From: Monoplex corrugatus
Lineage: Eukaryota > Mollusca > Gastropoda > Littorinimorpha > Ranellidae
Direction of reading: 5' to 3'
Assembly (NCBI GenBank): GCA_030674185.1
Contig: JAPXFY010000031.1
Span: forward strand, 40,423,532-40,487,531
Length of the DNA: 64,000 bases
Below, piece after piece: positions 11,381 through 23,324 of this stretch. Each line of letters starts with the position of its first letter. Position 1 is the first letter of the stretch. The position numbers and the translations under genes were made by a program. The notes under the pieces were generated by a model. The model saw only the letters and a list, made by a program, of their open reading frames with translations. It was not told the origin of the DNA and did no database searches.

Positions 11381-13870
11381 AATGAACTCTTGAGTCATTT
11401 CTTTTATTAAACGATCAGTTGTGAAATAAAAGTGAGCTCAAAGACAATTTCCAACTTCTTTTCTTCTTAAAACAGTTGTAGAGATAAAGGTGAACTCAAA
11501 GATAAATCCTATGTCATTCTTAGAACTCAAAGATAAATCCTATGTCGTTCTTACAACAGTTGTAGAGATAAAGGTGAACTCAAAGATAAATCCTGTGTCG
11601 TTCTTAAAACAGTTGTAGAGATAAAGGTGAACTCAAAGATAAATCCTGTGTCGTTCTTAAAACAGTTGTAGAGATAAAGGTGAACTCAAAGATAAATCCT
11701 ATGTCGTTCTTACAACAGTTGTAGAGATAAAGGTGAACTCAAAGATAAATCCTGTGTCATTCTTACAACAGTTGTAGAGATAAAGGTGAACTCAAAGATA
11801 AATCCTATATCGTTCTTACAACAGTTGTAGAGATAAAGGTGAACTCAAAGATAAATCCTGTGTCATTCTTACAACAGTTGTAGAGATAAAGGTGAACTCA
11901 AAGATAAATCCTATGTCGTTCTTACAACAGTTGTAGAGATAAAGGTGAACTCAAAGATAAATCCTATGTCATTCTTACAACAGTTGTAGAGATAAAGGTG
12001 AACTCAAAGATAAATCCTGTGTCATTCTTACAACAGTTGTACATGTAGAGATAAAGGTGAACTCAAAGATAAATCCTATGTCATTCTTACAACAGTTGTA
12101 CATGTAGAGATAAAGGTGAACTCAAAGATAAATCCTATGTCGTTCTTACAACAGTTGTAGAGATAAAGGTGAACTCAAAGATAAATCCTTTGTCATTCTT
12201 ACAACAGTTGTACAGATAAAGGTGAACTCAAAGATAAATCCTATATCGTTCTTACAACAGTTGTAGAGATAAAGGTGAACTCAAAGATAAATCCTGTGTC
12301 GTTCTTACAACAGTTGTAGAGATAAAGGTGAACTCAAAGATAAATCCTGTGTCATTCTTACAACAGTTGTAGAGATAAAGGTGAACTCAAAGATAAATCC
12401 TATATCGTTCTTACAACAGTTGTAGAGATAAAGGTGAACTCAAAGATAAATCCTGTGTCGTTCTTAGAACTCAAAGATAAATCCTATGTCATTCTTACAA
12501 CAGTTGTAGAGATAAAGGTGAACTCAAAGATAAATCCTATGTCATTCTTAGAACTCAAAGATAAATCCTATGTCGTTCTTAGAACTCAAAGATAAATCCT
12601 ATGTCATTCTTACAACAGTTGTAGAGATAAAGGTGAACTCAAAGATAAATCCTATGTCGTTCTTAGAACTCAAAGATAAATCCTGTGTCGTTCTTACAAC
12701 AGTTGTAGAGATAAAGGTGAACTCAAAGATAAATCCTGTGTCGTTCTTACAACAGTTGTAGAGATAAAGGTGAACTCAAAGATAAATCCTATGTCGTTCT
12801 TACAACAGTTGTAGAGATAAAGGTGAACTCAAAGATAAATCCTATGTCGTTCTTACAACAGTTGTAGAGATAAAGGTGAACTCAAAGATAAATCCTGTGT
12901 CGTTCTTACAACAGTTGTAGAGATAAAGGTGAACTCAAAGATAAATCCTATGTCATTCTTACAACAGTTGTAGAGATAAAGGTGAACTCAAAGATAAATC
13001 CTGTGTCGTTCTTACAACAGTTGTAGAGATAAAGGTGAACTCAAAGATAAATCCTATGTCATTCTTACAACAGTTGTAGAGATAAAGGTGAACTCAAAGA
13101 TAAATCCTATGTCATTCTTACAACAGTTGTAGAGATAAAGGTGAACTCAAAGATAAATCCTATGTCGTTCTTAAAACAGTTGTAGAGATAAAGGTGAACT
13201 CAAAGATAAATCCTATATCGTTCTTACAACAGTTGTAGAGATAAAGGTGAACTCAAAGATAAATCCTATATCGTTCTTACAACAGTTGTAGAGATAAAGG
13301 TGAACTCAAAGATAAATCCTGTGTCGTTCTTACAACAGTTGTAGAGATAAAGGTGAACTCAAAGATAAATCATATGTCGTTCTTACAACAGTTGTAGAAA
13401 TAAAGGTGAACTCAAAGATAAATCCTGTGTCGTTCTTACAACAGTTGTAGAGATAAAGGTGAACTCAAAGATAAATCCTGTGTCGTTCTTACAACAGTTG
13501 TAGAGATAAAGGTGAACTCAAAGATAAATCCTATGTCGTTCTTACAACAGTTGTAGAGATAAAGGTGAACTCAAAGATAAATCCTGTGTCGTTCTTACAA
13601 CAGTTGTAGAGATAAAGGTGAACTCAAAGATAAATCCTGTGTCGTTCTTACAACAGTTGTAGAAATAAAGGTGAACTCAAAGATAAATCATATGTCGTTC
13701 TTACAACAGTTGTAGAAATAAAGGTGAACTCAAAGATAAATCATATGTCGTTCTTACAACAGTTGTAGAAATAAAGGTGAACTCAAAGATAAATCCTATG
13801 TCATTCTTACAACAGTTGTAGAGATAAAGGTGAACTCAAAGATAAATCCTATGTCGTTCTTAGAAATAAA
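11381..13870. repeat. 53-bp minisatellite (ACAACAGTTGTAGAGATAAA)
   Basis: About 46 copies of a 53-bp unit: GTTCTTACAACAGTTGTAGA, GATAAAGGTGAACTCAAAGA, TAAATCCTATGTC. A 31-bp variant lacking 22 internal bases recurs near 11520, 12465, 12550, 12580 and 12665. A 5-bp insertion variant (GTACATGTAGAG) appears twice near 12040. Homogeneity is high, suggesting recent expansion. Confidence 0.97.
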
Positions 13871-14180
13871 GGCCAGTTCAAACATAAACACTCAAAGTCA
13901 TTTCATCGTTTTGTGTTTTGTATCTTGTCCGGCACTGTCATGTGCTAATGAATGTCGCTATAGTACTCTGTTGAAAACCTTCTCTTACGACATGCCGTGT
14001 TTCGTGCTGACTTCAGTACGGTTCAGAATGTTAAAATACCGACCGAAAGTGACTCGAACATCACCTGAAGCTAGTTTGATAGTTCAGAAATATTGGAGTT
14101 TGTAGAAAAATATGAATAATCTACTGAATGATGTACTGACAGCTTCAGAAAGTTATTTGAATGTATGTATACAAATGTGA
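13871..14180. other. Unique spacer
   Basis: Non-repetitive. The plus strand is open from the array to 14105 and includes a Cys-rich stretch near SCPALSCANECRYS, but no convincing splice sites frame it and no family is recognised. Confidence 0.35.
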
Positions 14181-14318
14181 TAAACCCTTTGACTCCCGCA
14201 CCCTATCTACCAACTGCAAGACCTTGACTCTTTGACTCAGAGGGTTAAGCATTTGCTTTGCTAGCATGGTTGACAATGCAGGATGCTGGTGGACAGGGTC
14301 CTGGAGTCAAAGGGTTAA
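14181..14318. mobile_element. TTAA foldback element, copy 1
   Basis: Ends CCCTTTGACTCCCGCACCC and GGAGTCAAAGGGTTAA are inverted repeats. The inner part carries GCTAGCATGGTTGACAATGC, seen in the other copies. The left TTAA is degenerate (ATAAACCC). TTAA flanks with CCC...GGG ends are the hallmark of piggyBac-type insertions. Confidence 0.75.
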
Positions 14319-14629
14319 TCCATGAAATGTTAAGACGACAGGTTTTGAAGCAGACCAAAACAACGAAAACTTAAAAGATCACAGTCACTAGTTTAGAAAC
14401 GTGTGATAAATTGAAGCCAGTTTATGATAATTGTTTATTGATAACAGCTTTTCATGGTTGTTGACTGATCACGGTTTGAATTATCGTTTATTGATCGCAG
14501 CTTATTACGATTACTTACTGCTCACAGTTTATCATCAACTCTTTTTTCTAAGATTGAAAATTTGGCCATAGAAAATGAAGATCATTTACTGATCATCAAC
14601 TCTTTTTAACGTACGAAAACGTGACTATT
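14319..14629. other. Unique spacer with degenerate short repeats
   Basis: 14400-14600 holds a decayed ~48-bp repeat based on GTTTATTGAT...CAGCTT. No gene is recognised. Confidence 0.4.
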
Positions 14630-14815
14630 GAAAGTTTCAGTTTCAGTTTTAGTTTCAATTTCAGTTTCAGTTTCTCAAGACGACATCTCCGCCTCGGAAC
14701 AAATTTCATATGCACTAACATCACAGGTGCCATGTGTATGGTGATCATGGCACAAGCCTTAAAGCCTGCACATAAACCCATGAGCTGGCCAGATCCTGAG
14801 GCCCTCCTAGACTGT
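14630..14815 (+). mobile_element. Dispersed SINE-like repeat (TTTCAGTTTCTCAAGACGAC)
   Basis: Begins in a TTTCAG-rich stretch, then TTTCTCAAGACGACATCTCC, CTCGGAACAAATTTCATATG and ACATCACAGGTGCCATGTG. A second, partial copy is at 23701-23776. I associate this family with gastropod genomes; that attribution is from memory. Confidence 0.6.
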
Positions 14816-15332
14816 GTTTTACCTAGTGTATATTTTATACTGGTATTGTATCAGCCTTTCACTGGACAATCTTGGTTACATGTAAATGGCATGCATATCT
14901 GTGTATCTTAACTTCAACAAAAAGAGGAAACATACAACATATACATAAAGTAAACATATGAATAATCAAAGGTCTGAATCACAACACAACTAACTATACT
15001 GTATAAACTCGTCTCATAAATAAGCAATTAAAGGTCTGAATCACAACACAGCTAGTTATTCTGTATAAACTCGTCTCACATGACAGAAAGACCCCCCCCC
15101 CCCCATCACCACCACCAAAGATGAAGATTGAAAGTGAACATCACCAGGGAAGACGTCTGTGGCTACTGTCACGATGGACTGGTGTGTCACGTTGTCAACA
15201 GTCACGTCACTGATGCCATCACCACACAGACAGACAGACAGACAGACAGACAGACGTTGTATCATGTCGACCTGGTCATGTCCTCATGGTACTGTACACG
15301 TTGTGCCGTCCACGTTGTTCCCTCCCTTTATG

Positions 15333-15361
15333 TGTGTGTGTGTGTGTGTGGTGTGTGTGGT

Positions 15362-15452
<91 letters not shown>

Positions 15453-15478
15453 TGTGTGTGTCTGTGTTGTGTGACATC
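15333..15478. repeat. (GT)n microsatellite
   Basis: Interrupted GT tract. A short CAGA tract lies at 15224-15255 and a C12-14 run near 15094. The region 14816-15330 is otherwise unique; 15120-15225 is discussed as a possible exon in the findings. 15480-16057 is unique with nothing recognised. Confidence 0.96.
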
Positions 15479-16057
15479 TTGCTTGTCCATTGATCCAGCC
15501 CCTCCCCTCTCCTTCACCTCCCCGCCGTTTTGCACGCACGCAGCGACAGTCCCTTGCTTCGTGGCAACGACAACATGTGTTGCCGGCTTTCTTATCTGTT
15601 TGACTTTCAAATTCAATTAAAATAACGGATTGATTTGATTTCACAACGAGGGAAGACAGGAACGTGGTCGGTTTTGTAAGTGAAGGAAGAGAAAGACATG
15701 AAGGTTTAATCTCTAGTCGATGTATTATGTTCAACACAGATCTTCTGTCTGTTACAGTAGGTCAGATTTTATTTAACATGGGGTTAGGCATAGGCAGTAT
15801 CGATCTTTTTATTGGCTGAAGCTGTGACCACGTGACCCAGTGTCATGGCAGTAACACATGAAGACATGAGTAGGCCTAGTGTGTATCTGAATGTTAGTAA
15901 ACCCCTTTCACCGCCAGTGATTTTAGAACGTGAAAGTCCTCAGCGCCAGCTGTTTTAAAGAAAAAACAAGAAAAATGCACCTACCGACTTGAAATGACTT
16001 AGGTAGGTAGGCCTCCCTCGGTCATAGGCTGACTATGGACAAAGTACATCCGTTCTA

Positions 16058-16480
16058 ATGTCTACATGGGCTGTCTGCTTGGTCCAAGCAGCGTCGCCTG
16101 TGACTGTAAGACCAATGCGAGAGAGGCAGTCTTGTCGCAGCGGTCGCATGTGTATGCTGATGCTGGTCTGTTGGCTGTCATCCCTTTTCTGCGAACTCGC
16201 TTTTCTGCTGCAGCAGCTGACAGTTTGTCCTCACCAATCGCAGCTGTTTCTTGAGAGTGGTTCTTCAGCTGTTGCGGTCGTCTGCGAGGTCCTCCCAGGA
16301 CTCAGTGTTGATCTCAAGCGCCTTCATGTCACGTTTGCAAGCATCTTTGTATCTCAGCTGTGGGCGGCAATGTTTCTCTGCCCTGTGGCAAGCTCACCAT
16401 AAAGGATGTCTTTTGGGATGCGACCATCTTCCATGCGGCGAACGTGGCCCAACCAGACTGTAACTTTCTTATTTCTCAAC
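16058..16480 (-). pseudogene. LINE reverse-transcriptase ORF, 3' fragment, minus strand
   Basis: Minus-strand translation gives VTVWLGHVRRMEDGRIPKDI then LYGELATGQR; after a frameshift it gives RDMKALEINTESWEDLADDR with a stop; and further on EKRVRRKGMTANRPASAYTC followed by DRCDKTASLALVLQSQ. The LGHVxRMxDGRIPKDxLYGELATGxR block and the terminal CDRC-type motif are the usual C-terminal end of a common invertebrate non-LTR retrotransposon ORF2. Frameshifts and in-frame stops mark it as dead. It is bounded by a T-rich run near 16500-16535. Confidence 0.85.
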
Positions 16481-16689
16481 CAAATTGCTTTCTGTTTTTG
16501 TTGTTGTTGTTGTTGTTTTTTTTTTTTTTTTTTTGTTTTTGGTTGTTTCTTTTTAAAGAAAGAAGAATGATTGGAGTTTTGGATTATGCAGCAATAAAGT
16601 CTGTCGGCGGTCTGCCAGACGGTCGCCAAAAGACGACATCGGCGGTGGGCATGAGGCCTACATTGGGCTGAAGGCACAATAGGCTTTCA

Positions 16690-17755
16690 TGTCTGTCACC
16701 TACCTTGTGAGACATTTCCTCTTTTCTGTCATTCTCTTTGTCTCTGCCTTGTTTATTTGCTTTTTGCCATTTTTCCTGTCGTTTTCTGCCTTGCTGGTCC
16801 ATTCACCTACATGTTTCCATAAAGTCTTGCGTATATAAATGCAAAGTAGACAAGTGTGTTCCAAATATACATACTTTCCAAAGAATGCTAAACCAGAGAT
16901 TCAAAATTGAACAATATAATGCCAAAATAAACTTTCGCTTGTCCGTTTTTAATGCTCAGTGGAACAACTATAGACCAATGTTCGCTGTGTCGAAAACAGA
17001 CTTTCTTCATGACATGTTTCTTGAATATTGATTTACATAATGAAACCATCTTTGATCAGAATATTGTTTTATATGTTTTTGTAGGCTATAGGTTTGTTTG
17101 TTTGTTTGTTTGTTTGTTTGTTTGTTTGTTTGTTTGTTTGTTTGTTTGTTTTATGTGAACAAGTATTGTCTTATTTGTATAAATCAAATAATTTCTTGTG
17201 CCACATTTTTGTTTGTTTAATTGTTGTTGTCTTCTGTATGTTTATGTTGTCAGATGTTTAAAACGTTCCTCTTATGTGTATGAATTGAAATTATCATTAT
17301 CATTGTTTTTTGTTTTGTTTTGTTATTACATTGTTTGTTGATGTCTATTCACTGTTAAAAAATTAATTTAAAAAAAGGTGAAAAAAAACCAGTCTTGCGT
17401 ACTTTCTCTTTTATTGGGTACATAAGTGCATTTTTGGCTCTAGGGAAATGTGATATGCGGAAGCAGTTTTAGGTAATTTAAGCCCGTTTTATGTTTTAGT
17501 GTCTTTAGTTCTGTTTAAATTTGTATTCAGGTACTAGGTGTGTTTTTTTAAATCCCCAGTGTGATAAATTGAACAGAGTGGTCAACACCAGGAGCATCTC
17601 CTTAGATTATGTGCACGAATGCTTTGATATGTGTTCTTAATTTTTTTCAGTTTCTTTTTCCTGTTGAAGTATTGTGTATTTCTGAAATAGTTATAGCCCT
17701 GGTATGGCTCTACGCAGCTGGCTTGGCTTTAAGCAAAAATAACAATAATAACCTA
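16690..17755 (+). mobile_element. Dispersed repeat family R1, copy split by a later retroelement
   Basis: 16690-16833 and 17391-17755 together form one copy of a family also seen at 24995-25545, 29940-30545, 43645-44335, 49363-49915 and 63285-63415. Landmarks in order: CTTGCTGGTCCATTCACC, TAAAGTCTTACTTACTTTCTC, GCATTTTTGGCTCTAGG, GTTATAGCCCTGRTATGGCT and CAGCYGGCTGGGCTTTAA, then an A/T-rich tail. It behaves as a non-coding retroelement about 0.6-0.7 kb long. Confidence 0.75.
16834..17390 (+). mobile_element. Truncated non-LTR retroelement with 11-bp target-site duplication
   Basis: The 557-bp insert interrupts the R1 copy. AGTCTTGCGTA occurs directly on both sides (16823-16833 and 17391-17401), and the insert ends in an A-rich tail (AAAAAAAGGTGAAAAAAAACC without its last bases). 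It contains a TTTG microsatellite at 17096-17150. A short Cys-rich frame (CSLCRKQ) near its 5' end may be the end of an ORF2, but the family is not recognised. Confidence 0.8.
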
Positions 17756-19427
17756 CTTAGTGCTGAAGGCACAGTAGGCCTTCATGTCTACATCAATGTT
17801 TCACCTGATGTCACCTACCTTGTGCTGAAGACACAGTGGGCCTTCATGTCAACATCAATGTTTCACCTGATGTCACCTACCTTGTGCTGAAGACACAGTA
17901 GGCCTTCATGTCTACCTGAATGTTTAACTTGATGTCACCTACCTTGTGCTGAAGACACAGTGGGTCTTCATGTCTACCTGAATGTTTAACTTGATGTCAC
18001 CTATCGTGTGCTGAAGACACAGTAGGCCTTCATGTCTACCTGAATGTTTAACTTGATGTCACCTACCTTGTGCTGAAGACACAGTAGGCCTTCATGTCTA
18101 CCTGAATGTTTAACTTGATGTCACCTACCTTGTGCTGAAGACACAGTGGGCCTTCACGTCTATGTCAAGGTTTAACCTGACACCTATCTTGTGATTAAGG
18201 CACAGTAGGCCTTCATGTCTACCTGATTGTTTCACCTGATGTCACCTATCGTGTGCTGAAGACACAGTGGGCCTTCATGTCTACCTGAATGTTTAACTTG
18301 ATGTCACCTACCTTGTGCTGAAGACACAGTGGGTCTTCACGTCTTGTCAAGGTTTAACCTGACACCTATCTTGTGATTAAGGCACAGTAGGCCTTCATGT
18401 CTACCTGATTGTTTCACCTGATGTCACCTATCGTGTGCTGAAGACACAGTAGGCCTTCATGTCTACCTGAATGTTTAACTTGATGTCACCTACCTTGTGC
18501 TGAAGACACAGTGGGCCTTCACGTCTATGTCAAGGTTTAACCTGACACCTATCTTGTGATTAAGGCACAGTAGGCCTTCATGTCTACCTGATTGTTTCAC
18601 CTGATGTCACCTATCGTGTGCTGAAGACACAGTGGGCCTTCATGTCTACCTGAATGTTTAACTTGATGTCACCTACCTTGTGCTGAAGACACAGTGGGCC
18701 TTCACGTCTATGTCAAGGTTTAACCTGACACCTATCTTGTGATTAAGGCACAGTAGGCCTTCATGTCTACCTGATTGTTTCACCTGATGTCACCTATCGT
18801 GTGCTGAAGACACAGTGGGCCTTCATGTCTACCTGAATGTTTAACTTGATGTCACCTACCTTGTGCTGAAGACACAGTGGGCCTTCACGTCTATGTCAAG
18901 GTTTAACCTGACACCTATCTTGTGATTAAGGCACAGTAGGCCTTCATGTCTACCTGATTGTTTCACCTGATGTCACCTATCGTGTGCTGAAGACACAGTG
19001 GGCCTTCATGTCTACCTGAATGTTTAACCTGATGTCACCTACCTTGTGATGAAGGTATACAGTGTCTACCTGAATGTTTAACCTGATGTCACCTACCTTG
19101 TGCTGAAGACACAGTGGGCCTTCATGTCTATGTCAAGGTTTAACCTGACACCTATCTTGTGATTAAGGCACAGTAGATCTTCATGTCTACCTGATTGTTT
19201 TACCTGATGTCACCTACCTTGTGCTGAAGATACAGTAGCTTACGTGTCTACCTGAATGTCTAATTTGATGTCACCTATCGTGTGCTGAAGACACCGTAGG
19301 CCTGATTGTTTAACCTGATGTCACCTACCTTGTGATGAAGGCACAATAGGCCTTCGTGTCTACCTGAATATTTAACCTAATGTCACTTACCGTGTGCTGA
19401 AGACACAGTAGGCCTTAATGTCCACCT

Positions 19428-19785
19428 GAATAGACAACAAAGAAAACAAACGAGACAGCCTTGAAGGAGGCAGACACAGGAAGAACATTAATGAAGAAGA
19501 TTAGGAAAAGACAAGCAGCATTTACAGGACCAGGGAAATTACAGCACCCAGTCACGACAGGAAAGCTGAAGGGGAAGAGAACACCAGGTAGACACAGGGA
19601 TAAAATATTGGACGGACTTGCAGAGGGGAAGAGAGCACCAGGTAGATCCAGGGAGAAAATAGTGGACGGACTTGCAAAGGGGAAGAGAGCACCAGGTAGA
19701 CCCAGGGAGAAAATATTGGACGGACTTGCAGAGGGGAAGAGAGCACCAGGTAGACCCAGGGAGAAAATAGTGGACGGACTTTGCA
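19428..19785 (+). pseudogene. LINE ORF2 fragment with in-frame 54-bp expansion, part 1
   Basis: The frame reads TGRTLMKKIRKRQAAFTGPG, then TTGKLKGKRTPGRHRDKILD, then the 18-residue block EGKRAPGRPREKIVDGLA about four times. The family normally has this GKRxxGRxREKxLDGL block once near its C-terminus, as in the copy at 27835-28375. Here the block was tandemly duplicated in 54-bp steps without breaking the frame. The rest of the element continues at 20373. Confidence 0.8.
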
Positions 19786-19786
19786 G

Positions 19787-20027
19787 ACAATGACAATGAC
19801 AATGACAATGATGCTTTATTTTCCAACGGTAAAAGCTATTGGCTAGAAGCCATTTTTCAAACTTGCCGTTGCTATTCTATACACATGACATTTGTTTACA
19901 GTAACAAGTACAGCTTGAGGAAAATACCTGTTGAATACTAAAATTAAGATAACATTGCAATGAAATCAAGAAACGTACACAGTCAGCACTTAGAGATAGA
20001 TAGATAGATAGATAGATAAATAGATAA

Positions 20028-20074
<47 letters not shown>

Positions 20075-20372
20075 TAGAGAGAGAGGTAGATAGTATAGAT
20101 AGAGAGATAGACAGATGAGCAGGTAGATAAATTAATGAATAAGTAAGTAAATAAAGAAAGAAAGATAATGTTGATGGTGATAATAATAAAAATAAGACGA
20201 AGAAGAAGAAGAAGAAGGAAGAGGAAGAGGAGGAGGAGGAGAGGAAAACAAAGTAAACAAAATAGTAATAAGATAAAACAAAATAAAATGAAATAGAGGG
20301 AGAAGAAACATTACATGTGAAAAAATTATAGAAGATAAATCAAGCGTCAAATAGACTAATGTTCTTACAATC
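19787..20372 (-). mobile_element. Insertion inside the LINE: retroelement tail plus (GATA)n
   Basis: On the minus strand, 19787-19930 ends TTTTACCGTTGGAAAATAAA then GCATCATTGTC and a (CATTGT)n tail, which looks like a non-LTR 3' end. It is followed by GATA tetranucleotides at 19993-20100 and A/G-rich sequence to 20372. It separates the two parts of the LINE. Confidence 0.55.
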
Positions 20373-20535
20373 AAGAGGGGAAGAGAGCACCAGGTAGACC
20401 CCAGGGAGAAAATAGTGGATGGTCTTGCAGGGTGGCTGAAGACACAGGTGGTGGGAGACGTACTCACAGCGACAAAGAATAGATTCGTATGGAGTGCCAT
20501 GATCGCCAGCGCCATGCAACAGGGCACATGATGAT
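20373..20535 (+). pseudogene. LINE ORF2 fragment, part 2 (C-terminal end)
   Basis: Resumes the GKRAPGRPQ...KIVDGLAG block and continues to RFVWSAMIASAMQQGT, the usual C-terminal motif of this LINE (compare RFVWRVMIANAMRQGT at 28375). The 62-bp array resumes directly afterwards, so the LINE inserted into the array between ACCTGAAT and TTTAACCTG. Confidence 0.75.
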
Positions 20536-22075
20536 AAGATGATGATGAATTTTAACCTGGTGTCACTTACCTCCTGCTGAAGGCATATTAGGCTTTCATG
20601 TTTACCTGAACATTTAACCTGATGTCACCTACCTTGCGCTGAAGACACAGGCCTTCATGATTACCTGAATGTTTAACATGATATCGCCTATCGTGTGCTG
20701 AAGACATAGCGGGCCTTCATGTCTATATAAAAAGTGTTTAACCTGATACCTACCTCGTGATGAAGGCACAGCAGGCCTTCATGTCTACCTGAATGTTTAA
20801 CCTGATGTCACCTATCGTGTGATGAAGGCACAATAGGCCTTCATGTCTACCTGAATGTTTAACCTGATGTCACCTATCGTGTGATGAAGGCACAGTAGGC
20901 CTTCATGTCCTATCGTGTGATGAAGGCACAATAGGCCTTCATGTCTACCTGAATGTTTAAACCTGATGTCACCTATCGTGTGATGAAGGCACAGTAGGCC
21001 TTCATGTCTACATCAATGTTTAACCTGATGTCACCTATCGTGTGCTGAAGGCACAGTAGGCCTTCATGTCTACCTGAATGTTTAACCTGATGTCACCTAT
21101 CGTGTGATGAAGGCACGGTAGGCCTTCATGTCTACCTGAATGTTTAACCTGATGTCACCTATCATGTGCTGAAGACACAGTAGGCCTTCATGTCTACCTG
21201 AATGTTTAACCTGATGTCACCTATCGTGTGCTGAAGGCACAGTAGGCCTTCATGTCTACCTGAATGTTTAACCTGATGTCACCTATCGTGTGCTGAAGGC
21301 ACAGTAGGCCTTCATGTCTACCTGAATGTTTAACCTGATGTCACCTATCGTGTGATGAAGGCACAGTAGGCCTTCATGTCTACCTGAATGTTTAACCTGA
21401 TGTCACCTATCGTGTGATGAAGGCACAATAGGCCTTCATGTCTACCTGAATGTTTAACCTGATGTCACCTATCATGTGCTGAAGACACAGTAGGCCTTCA
21501 TGTCTACCTGAATGTTTAACCTGATGTTACCTATCGTGTGCTGAGGGCACGGTAGGCCTTCATGTCTACCTGAATGTTTATCCTGATGTCACCTATCGTG
21601 TGATGAAGGCACAGTAGGCCTTCATGTCTACATCAATGTTTAACCTGATGTCACCTATCGTGTGCTGAAGGCACAGTAGGCCTTCATGTCTACCTGAATG
21701 TTTAACCTGATGTCACCTAACGTGTGATGAAGGCACGGTAGGCCTTCATGTCTACCTGAATGTTTAACCTGATGTCACCTATCATGTGCTGAAGACACAG
21801 TAGGCCTTCATGTCTACCTGAATGTTTAACCTGATGTCACCTATCGTGTGCTGAAGGCACAGTAGGCCTTCATGTCTACCTGAATGTTTAACCTGATGTC
21901 ACCTATCGTGTGCTGAAGGCACAGTAGGCCTTCATGTCTACCTGAATGTTTAACCTGATGTCACCTATCGTGTGATGAAGGCACAGTAGGCCTTCATGTC
22001 TACCTGAATGTTTAACCTGATGTCACCTAACATGTGCTGAAGACACAGTAGGCCTTCATGTCTAACCTGATAACA

Positions 22076-22124
<49 letters not shown>

Positions 22125-22190
22125 TGATGATGATGATGATGTTTATTTGTATAGCGCATATTCCATATAAAAACATGCTCACCAGCGCCT
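22076..22190 (-). mobile_element. Retroelement 3' tail, minus strand
   Basis: On the minus strand, TATGCGCTATACAAATAAAC is followed by (ATC)n and (ATT)n. GCGCTATAYAAATAAA plus a trinucleotide tail is a common 3' end of CR1/L2-like elements and the SINEs that share their tails. It sits inside the 62-bp array. Confidence 0.6.
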
Positions 22191-23268
22191 TCATGTCTAC
22201 CTGAATGTTTAACCTAATGTCACCTATCGTGTGCTGAAGACACAGTGGGCCTTCACGTCTATGTAAATGTTTAACCTGACACCTATCTTGTGATTAAGGC
22301 ACAGTAGACCTGCATGTCTACCTGATTGTTTAACCTAATGTCACCTACCTTGTGATGAAGGCACAAGAGGCCTTCGTGTCTACCTGAATATTTAACCTAA
22401 TGTCACCTACCTTGTGCTGAAGACACAGTAGGTCTTAATGTCCACCTGAATATTTAACCTAATGTCACCTACCTTGTGATGAAGACACAAGAGGCCTTCA
22501 TGTCTACCTGAATGTTTAAATTGATGTCACCTACCACAGTAGGCCTTCATGTCTACCTGAATGTTTAAATTGGTGTCACCTACCACAGTAGGCCTTCATG
22601 TCTACCTGAATGTTTAAATTGGTGTCACCTACCACAGTAGGCCTTCATGTCCACCTGAATGTTTAAATTGATGTCACCTACCACAGTATGCCTTCATGTC
22701 TACCTGAATGTTTAAATTGATGTCACCTACCACAGTAGGCCTTCATGTCTACCGGAATGTTTAAATTGATGTCACCTACCACAGTAGGCCTTCATGTCTA
22801 CCTGAATGTTTAAATTGATGTCACCTACCACAGTAGGCCTTCATGTCTACCTGAATGTTTAAATTGATGTCACCTACCACAGCAGGCCTTCATGTCCACC
22901 TGAATGTTTAAATTGATGTCACCTACCACAGTAGGCCTTCATGTCTACCTGAATGTTTACATTGATGTCACCTACCACAGTAGGCCTTCATGTCTACCTG
23001 AATGTTTAAATTGATGTCACCTACCACAGTAGGCCTTCATGTCCACCTAAATGTTTAAATTGATGTCACCTACCACAGTAGGCCTTCATGTCCACCTGAA
23101 TGTTTACATTGATGTCACCTACCACAGTAGGCCTTCATGTCCACCTGAATGTTTACATTGATGTCACCTACCACAGCAGGCCTTCATGTCTACCTGAATG
23201 TTTAAATTGGTGTCATCCACCTTGTGCTGAAGGCAGAGTAGGTTTACTTGTCTAACTCAGCTTCTGAC

Positions 23269-23324
23269 CTGATGTCACCTACTACGTAGGACAGGGTACA
23301 AAGCCTACGACTGGTGATCTTCAG
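23269..23324 (-). CDS. Putative internal exon, minus strand, at the edge of the 62-bp array
   Basis: The acceptor TTTGAAAGCAACAG precedes an 18-codon open stretch translating LKITSRRLCTLSYVVGDI, ending ATCAG|GTCAGA (phase 2). Its last 13 bases (TAGGTGACATCAG) plus the donor are what the neighbouring 62-bp array repeats (GATAGGTGACATCAGGTTAA on the minus strand), with the array in the downstream intron. This is the same geometry as at the NT5DC exon at 58998. The exon is short, the acceptor has a poor pyrimidine tract, and no protein family is recognised. Confidence 0.3.

Larger units (their letters stand above)
17757..23240. repeat. 62-bp minisatellite with 49-bp and 183-bp subfamilies
   Basis: About 75-80 copies of a 62-bp unit: CTGAAGGCACAGTAGGCCTT, CATGTCTACCTGAATGTTTA, ACCTGATGTCACCTATCGTG. 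At 18151-19030, three-unit blocks of about 183 bp repeat. At 22510-23220 a 49-bp form (CCTACCACAGTAGGCCTTCA) lacks the CTTGTGCTGAAGG part. Two retroelements have inserted into it. Its right end runs into a putative minus-strand exon at 23269-23324. Confidence 0.96.
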
